Shown here in pieces: positions 58,082-64,000 of a DNA stretch of 64,000 nt (the first letter of the stretch is position 1; every line of letters begins with the position of its first letter). The stretch is from assembly GCA_039707655.1 (NCBI GenBank), contig CM077671.1, positions 366,632,720-366,696,719 on the forward strand, in the 5' to 3' direction. A program made the translations under genes and the position numbers. Under the pieces are notes generated by a model. It worked only from the letters and a program-made list of their open reading frames with translations. It made no database searches and was not told the origin of the DNA. The DNA comes from Elymus sibiricus (taxonomy: Eukaryota > Streptophyta > Magnoliopsida > Poales > Poaceae).

Positions 58082-58537
58082 ATGCAATTCTTTAGGATCT
58101 CTTCTAGGAGGAGGTCCTTGGAGGCATCATCAAGTGGAAGCTCGGTCCGACAATCTTATGTTGAACCAAGTGGAAGCTCGATGCGGGACGCTGACACCAA
58201 ATCGTGCCTTTGGCCGTGTAATACATTCATGGTTGGTGCAGGTATTAAGGAAGAATTTGAACAGCATGTTCACAACACTGATCTCGCTCCCTTCATCGAA
58301 GATAAGTGCATCCAACATCTCAACCTCACAGAGACGTTTACTAAGAAATTCAAATTTCATCCTCGTGAGTCCAGAGTTTCATTTAGCCTTTATAATAATG
58401 CTTTTACCATGCCTTTAGATGTGTTCTATGAAGCGTGCAAAATTCCATATTGGGGTTCGCTAGATGAACCACCAAAATCTGAGTATGAGTCATTTTTTAT
58501 TAATCTTTGCTATGGTGAAGATAGAGGAGTGACACAA
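58082..58537 (+). CDS. Last ORF of element D, truncated by LTR I
   Basis: ATG 58082 opens an uninterrupted frame of 152 codons. The N-terminus is serine/arginine-rich (ISSRRRSLEASSSGSS). The conserved core is FHPRESRVSFSLYNNAFTMP and FYEACKIPYWGSLDEPP, a pattern I know from accessory ORFs of grass Athila-like elements. No function is established to my knowledge. The insertion of LTR I at 58538 removes the C-terminal part. It is preceded by a promoter-like spacer, as in A and B. Confidence 0.6.
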
Positions 58538-59094
58538 TGATACACCTCCATCGTATCTATAATTTTTGCTTGTTCCATGCTGTTATATTATCATTCTTGG
58601 ATGTTTTACAATCATTTTATAACAACATTATATCATTTGTGCCAGTTGTTGTTTTTGCTTGTTTTTTACTTCGCAGAATATCAGTACCAAACGGAGTCCA
58701 ATCGCGACAAAACTTTTTGGAAATTTTTTTGGACCAGAAGACACCCAGTGGGCCAAAGAAGGGCCAGAGAGGTGAGTTGTGGAGGGCACAACCCACCAGG
58801 GCGCGCCAGGGGGCCCCTGACGCGCCTTGATGGGTTGTGCCCTCCACATGGCCCCTCTCCACCGCCTGTGATGCCTATAAATTCCCAAATATTCCGAAAC
58901 CCCCAAAAAGAACCCTAGACTCTCTGCTCCGCCGCCGCAACTCTCTGTATCGACGAAAAACCAATCTGGAGACATTCCAGTACCCTGCCGGAGAGGGGAA
59001 TCCATCTCCGGGGGCCATCTTCATCATCCCGGCAGAGGCCATGACGAGGAGGGAGTAGTCCACCCTCGGGGCTGAGGGTATGTACCAGTAGCTA
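58538..59094 (+). repeat. Partial LTR of element I
   Basis: Starts TGATACACCTCCATCGTATC and is cut at 59094 by element E. A 25-bp palindrome (58781-58805 with 58821-58845, arm GGAGGGCACAACCCA) has one mismatch and one G-T pair. TATAA follows at 58876, 30 bp downstream. Its end (58980-59094) resembles the F LTR (ACCCTGCCGGAGAGGGGAAT, GGCTGAGGGTATGTACCAGT). Confidence 0.8.
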
Positions 59095-62000
59095 TGTGAC
59101 GCCCCCGATGTCCACCGTACGCTAATCAAACACGCAATGCGTACGACCAAGATTAGGGACTCACTGATTGATATCACAACACAACACTAGACACAAATTA
59201 AAGTCATACAGCTTCATATTACAAGCCAGGGGCCTCGAGGGCTCGAATACAAAGCTCGACAAAGCACGATTCAGCGAAAGCAAACAATATCTGAGTACAG
59301 ACATAAGTTAGACAAGTTTTGCCTTAAGAAGGCTAGCACAAACATAAGCAGCGGATCGAAAGAGGCGAGGCCTCCTGCATGGGAACCTCCAAACTACTCC
59401 TGAGCGTCGGCACTCTCCACGTCGTAGTAGGCTCTAGCGGTGGTGTAGTAGTCGTCTCTGGCCTACTCCATCTCCTGGGCTCCGTAGTCTGAACGCAGAA
59501 TCGTATCGAGGGGAAAAGAGGAAGCAAAGCAGCGGTGAGTACTCATCCAAAGTACTCGCAAGACTGACATCACAACTATGCTAAGTATGCATCAGTATCA
59601 AGGAATGGGGTTATATCTGGACTGACTGCAGAAAGCAAGAATGAGGGGGAAGGCCTAGTCCTATCGAAGACTAGCATCTTCAGCATCTTGCAGCATTAGA
59701 AGAGAGTAGACTGGTATATCATATATAGTCATATTATTGTAGCAATTTTATTAAGTAACCACGCCCAGAGATTCTTCCTCGACTCCCTGCGAGGAAGCAA
59801 TCTCGGAGCCACATTCATTTCAAATTAAATCACAATTATAGTTGTATAAGGTTAAGGCACAACTCCAAGTCGTCCTGTTACCGTGGACACGGCTATTCGA
59901 ATAGATTATTCATCCCTGCAGGGGTGCACCGCATTTCCAACACGCCTGATCACCTCCGGCCGGACACACTTTCCTGGGTCATGCCCGGCCTCGGGATAGC
60001 AGCACGTCGTCGCCCCACCTAGGCTCAACGAAGAGGCCAGCCTGTCGGTCTAAATCCTAAGCGCGCAGGGGTCATGGGCCAATCGCCCTTTGCACTCCTG
60101 CACGATGCTAAGGCGGCCGAGGTCAGTCCTAGCACCCCTTATTAACAAGCGCGGTGCCGTTGCGGACCACTCGGGCGCGCGCCGCTCCATTGCTGACATC
60201 CGAAGAGCTTCGGCTGATACAACGACGCTGAGTACCCATAACTTCTCCCACGCGATGGTTTGGTGCGTAAAAAGGCCAACGACCCAACTCAGATCAAATA
60301 CCCAACCCATTAGCATTTTTTTAATGCGGGGCAAGCGCGACCCATGAAGTGCGGTCCCGTCGCCCAGTCTCGAGGATGTGTGGCAAGGGCCTCTCCTGCC
60401 CGTCCACGCCTCATCATCATCAAACCGTGGGTACCCCTCAGGGCCGACCCATCACCAACATGTCTCTGTAACCAGGTCATAGTAACTGTGTGTATAAAAC
60501 ATCAAGACCAAACTTGAGGAATCACCCTCAAAGGGCCCCGCTCGATGAAACCGTCAAGGTGGACTTAGAGGAATCATCCTCGAGGGTCCCACACTTGAGG
60601 GGTTGCGCGACAGAGACATCGTCGGGAGTGGTGAAGGAGGAATCACCCTCGATAACCACGACCGACTAGCTGCACCACAGAGTTAGCATCATGAGTACTT
60701 CACGAGGTGTCACCCTCGGTACTCGATAGTAACTCTGCAGCGTCATACAACTAAGGGGTGTGCGGTGATCTGAGGGGCCTGGCTTGTCGGTCGGTTGACC
60801 GAGTCTTCGAGTCTTCGGGTCGTCGAGGAAGAAGCAGGGGCAACTGGGACTAAAGGGGTCACAGGGGATTCATTGATCAACCTATACTAAGCAGTTGATA
60901 TTGTTGCAGGTATAGTAGCAGTTTATCAAAAGCAGGATATGCATCAGAATAGGAGCTAACTAATATAGTAGCAAAATCTAATGCAAGAATAAGAGGGAAG
61001 AATGAGCGATATCGGAATGCTCAAGGGGGGGTTGCTTGCCTTGCTGCTCTGCGGCAAAGACCTGATCGTCAACGGTGTAGTCGTACCCGGCAGCACCGTC
61101 AGTCTCGGGGTCTACCGGTAAGAAGAGGGGGAGAAACAATAAATATAAAGCAGACAAATGCATCACGATGCATGACATGGCAATATGCAGAGCTAGGCAT
61201 GCACTAACGTAGTATTACACGTCGCAGACGGGTCAGAAGAATATCTGACGATATTTTCCGGGTCTCGGGCTACTACCGGACAGATGAAATCGATGGAAAA
61301 GTTCCATGTTTGCTATGCTAGGAGCACGTGAGAGACTAACGGACCGCGTATTTGGAACCGTAGAATTATTCTGAGCAACTTTCATGTTCAAAACTTTTTA
61401 ATCCGGACTACGGTTTATTTTATATTAATTTTTAAAGATTAAGCAATATTCTGAATTTCTTTTATTTAATAAATCCGAATTATCCAAAACAGTAAATACT
61501 GTTTAATTTAATTAATTAACAGACTAATTAACAGTTTAATTAATTAATTAATTACCTAATTAATTAAATAATTAAATTAACTAATTGTTTTTATTTACTT
61601 ATTTATTTTTATTTTTATTTTTATTTATTTTTATTTTTGTTTTTAGGGCGTGGGCCCCGCCTGTCAGCGGGCCAGCCCACATACACACACATACACTACA
61701 CGCACACACCCACAGCACACACACGCATACACGTGCACACACGCGTGCGCACGGGCCGCGGCGCAGCAGCCGTTGGCGGGGGGGGGGGGAGCTCACGGGG
61801 GGTCGGCGAACGGCGGCGGCGGCGCGAGGTAGCGAGGTGGCGTGGCGGCGGGGCGACGGCGGTCGGCGGCGGGGCGGAGACGACGACGGGCGGGGCGGCG
61901 AACGGCGGCGGGGAACGAGGCGGCGACGGGCGCCGGTGGGAGGCGGCGGGGCGGGCTGGATCCGGCAGGGGCGGCCGGCGCGCGTCGGGGGGGGCGTGGC

Positions 62001-62511
62001 GGGGCGGCTCAGGGTGGCCGGCGCGGGCCGGCGCCGTCGGGGGGGGGGGGGGAACGCGGGCGGGCGCCTGGGGGGAGCGACGACGTGGGGGGGGGGGGAA
62101 CGGGGATCGACCGGGGGGCTTCGGGCGATTAGGGTTGCCCCGGCCACCTTATAGCGCCCGGCTGGGCCGGCCACTTTAGGCCCAGTAGGGGTTTTTTCTT
62201 TTCTTTTTTTTTCTTTTTTTAAACAGCGACCGTTTTAAAATAAATTGGGGCACTAAAATAATTCCAAAAATGCTGGTTTCAATTTTATAAAATCTTAGGG
62301 AATATTTGCAACCCATCCAACATTTTTATTTTTCAGTTTTGCACAACTTTTAAATCCACCTTCCAAACGAATTTAAATTGCAACGGAATTTGAACGGGGT
62401 TTGAACCAACGCGAGTTTAACAACAGTAATCGTGGCGACGTGGCAACATTAGTGTGGGATTAATGTATCTTAATTACAGAGATTACTGTAGCACAAAACC
62501 AGGGCGTCACA
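59095..62511 (-). repeat. 3' LTR of element E
   Basis: 3417 bp; the plus strand begins TGTGACGCCC and ends GGGCGTCACA, a 10-bp inverted terminal repeat. No ORF of substance was found. 61490-61660 is AT-rich simple sequence (TTAATTAA, TTTATTTT), 61678-61745 is CA-rich, and 61760-62110 is CGG-rich. Confidence 0.85.
61490..62110. repeat. Simple-sequence tracts inside the E LTR
   Basis: Successive tracts of TTAAT, TTTTTA, CACACA and GGCGGGGG type. Long open frames here result from composition. Confidence 0.75.
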
Positions 62512-62525
62512 ATTCTCCCCCACTA
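62512..62525 (-). other. Polypurine tract of element E
   Basis: The minus strand reads AGTGGGGGAGAATT directly before the LTR. Confidence 0.75.
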
Positions 62526-62547
62526 AAAAGAATTTTCGTCCCGAGAA

Positions 62548-64000
62548 TCAAGAAGTAGAAGGAAAGAGCCTGGGGTATTCTGCACGAAGATGATCTTCGC
62601 GTTCCCAAGTGGCTTCATCTTCAAAATGATTTGCCAACTGCACTTTGAAGAACTTGGTAACCTTCTGACGAGTTCGACGTTCAGTTTCATCGAGAATGCG
62701 GACTGGTTACTCTTTGTAAGAAAGGTCTTGTTGCAGTTCAAGCATATTATGATCCACTGCTCGGATAGGATCCTTGAAGCAGCGACGAAGTTGTGACACA
62801 TGGAATACATCGTGAACCTGAGAAAGGTTTGGCGGTGGTTCCAGTTGATATGCCACCTTACCACGCCTTTCGAGAACAGTGAAAGGACCAATATATCGAG
62901 GAGCCAGCTTGCACTTGATTCCAAAACGGTGTGTACCTCTCATTGGCGTGACTCGAAGATAAGCCTTTTTGCCAGGTTGATAGACCATATCTTTGTGATG
63001 ACGGTCATACTGACTCTTCTGACGAGATTGAGCAGCCTTCAGATTTGCATGAATAATGCGGACTTGATCTTCCGCTTGCTGAATAATATCCGGACCGATA
63101 AGTGTACGTCCCCCAGTTTCTGACCAATTCAGAGGAGTTCGACACTTACGTCCATATAACACTTCAAAGGGAGCCATCTTCAGACTAGCTTGATAGCTAT
63201 TGTTGTAGGAGAACTCTGCATACGGGAGAGATTCCTCCCATATCTTGCCGAAAGAAATGACACAAGCTCGAAGCATGTCTTCGAGAATCTGATTGACTCT
63301 TTCTACTTGTCCCTGGGATTTAGAGTGAAAAGCGGTGCTGAATGACAAATGAGTTCCCATAGCTTCCTGGAAACTTGCCCAGAATCTTGAAGTGAATAAG
63401 CTGCCACGGTCTGAACTAATCACCAATGGAATACCGTGGAGTGAAACAACTCTGGACATGTAAAGATCTGCTAGCTGACTAGCAGTAATAGTTTCCTTGA
63501 CAGCCAGAAAATGTGCAACTTTGGACAGTCGGTCAATGACGACAAGAATAGCACCATTACCTTTCTGCGATCTGGGAAACCCAGTGACGAAGTCCATTTC
63601 AACATGGTCCCATTTCCATTCAGGAACCGTAATAGGTTGCAGAGTTCCGGCAGGCCTTTGATGTTCTGCTTTGATACGACGGCAAACATCACATCCAGCA
63701 ACATAGCAAGCAATGTCTTGCTTCATGTTAGACCACCAGAATCTTTGACGGATGTCTTGGTACATCTTGGTACTACCAGGACAAATAGACAGCGGAGTGT
63801 CATGTGCTTCCTTAATGACCTCCTGAGTCATATCATTGTTTTTCTCCTTACTCAAAACCACTAGGCGGCCTTTGAAGTACAAAGCGCCATCCTCAGCAAT
63901 AGTGAAGGGTGAGGGCTTTCCTTCTGCGAGATCGAATTTAATCCTCTCGACTTCATTGTCACACTTCTGGATCCACTTGATGACATCCACAAGATCTGGT
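62548..64000 (-). pseudogene. Integrase and chromodomain of element E, partial
   Basis: The frame enters from the right edge and runs open to 62710 (more than 425 codons). The integrase finger shows EAHDTPLSICPGSTKMY and CDVCRRIKAEHQRP; cysteine occupies the position where histidine normally completes HHCC. The catalytic D, D, E are intact (MDFVTGF, SSDRGSLF, QGQVERVNQ). A GPY/F-type module follows (LAPRYIGPFTVL). A TAA at 62707-62709 replaces an expected CAA or CAC. Beyond it the chromodomain (VRILDETERRTRQ, KFFKVQLANH, EATWEREDHLR) runs to TGA at 62548-62550. The domain order defines a chromovirus of the Tekay/Del group. Confidence 0.9.

Larger units (their letters stand above)
40184..58537 (+). 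mobile_element. Gypsy-type element D, gag-protease only, heavily interrupted
   Basis: Consists of a 5'-truncated 5' LTR (about 40184-40952 plus 46387-46843), tRNA-Asp-type primer site, gag, protease and a downstream ORF. J is inserted in the LTR, CACTA K in gag and LTR I in the last ORF. No RT, RNase H or integrase lies between protease and the last ORF. The gag is not of the A/B type, so this is a different family. Confidence 0.8.
59095..64000 (-). mobile_element. Chromodomain Gypsy element E (Tekay/Del type), 3' part
   Basis: On the minus strand: integrase with GPY/F-like module and chromodomain, a polypurine tract and a 3.4-kb 3' LTR. The 5' part lies beyond the right edge of the window. 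It is inserted into LTR I. Confidence 0.88.

Noticed and set aside
58538..59094. 3' LTR of element D
   Set aside because: Its sequence differs from the D 5' LTR and it begins in the middle of the D ORF, so it is an independent insertion.
61585..62174. Open frames of about 180-190 codons on both strands near the right end
   Set aside because: They cover CA-rich and CGG-rich simple sequence inside the E LTR and are composition artefacts.

Overview
This is about 64 kb of repeat-dense intergenic DNA from a large grass genome. The LTR families, the CACTA termini and the GC-rich gene fragments all point to Triticeae (wheat, barley, Aegilops or a relative), but the species and the named repeat families cannot be fixed by eye. 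No intact cellular gene is visible. Almost everything is transposable element, stacked by nested insertion, and most coding regions are broken.

Layout. (1) 1-2547 and 24576-27061 are the two halves of one Gypsy-type element (element 1, + strand) that ends in a 3' LTR at 25537-27061. (2) A CACTA-type DNA transposon (X, 2548-24575, 3-bp duplication GCT) splits it. X has no recognisable transposase but carries host-like gene pieces: an F-box/FBD pseudogene, an unassigned exon, a two-exon gene with a zf-XS-like CPFC finger, a duplicated B3-like exon block and several tandem arrays. (3) Inside X sits a complete Gypsy element (A, 5512-15702, duplication TGGAA) with tRNA-Asp primer site, broken gag-pol and an intact coiled-coil ORF after pol. 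(4) 27062-34100 is a second copy of the A family (B, - strand), cut by element 1. B lies in element G (34101-35371). (5) F (- strand, 35372 to about 40183) contributes a 3' LTR and a long 3' noncoding region with a duplicated module. (6) D (+ strand, about 40184-58537) has a truncated 5' LTR that contains a GC-rich non-autonomous LTR element (J, 40953-46386). Its gag is split by a second CACTA (K, 47921-55515, duplication TTG). D keeps gag and protease, lacks RT and integrase, and ends in an extra ORF cut by another LTR (I, 58538). (7) Element E, a chromodomain Gypsy on the - strand, fills 59095-64000.

Inferred order of insertion: B and F entered G; element 1 entered B; X entered element 1; A entered X; J, K and I entered D; E entered I. 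A is probably the youngest of its stack. By eye its two LTRs differ at roughly 40 of about 1525 positions, and both its termini and target duplication are intact.

Most interesting signals. X looks like a gene-carrying (Pack-type) CACTA. A GC-rich palindrome lies about 30-43 bp upstream of a TATA-like box in many otherwise different LTRs, with arm changes that preserve pairing, and a similar palindrome-plus-TATA unit recurs inside A and B just before the post-pol ORF. J carries a higher-order tandem array that repeats its presumed polypurine tract. K has two coding units behind a duplicated leader, one with an Ulp1-like fold whose catalytic residues I cannot find.
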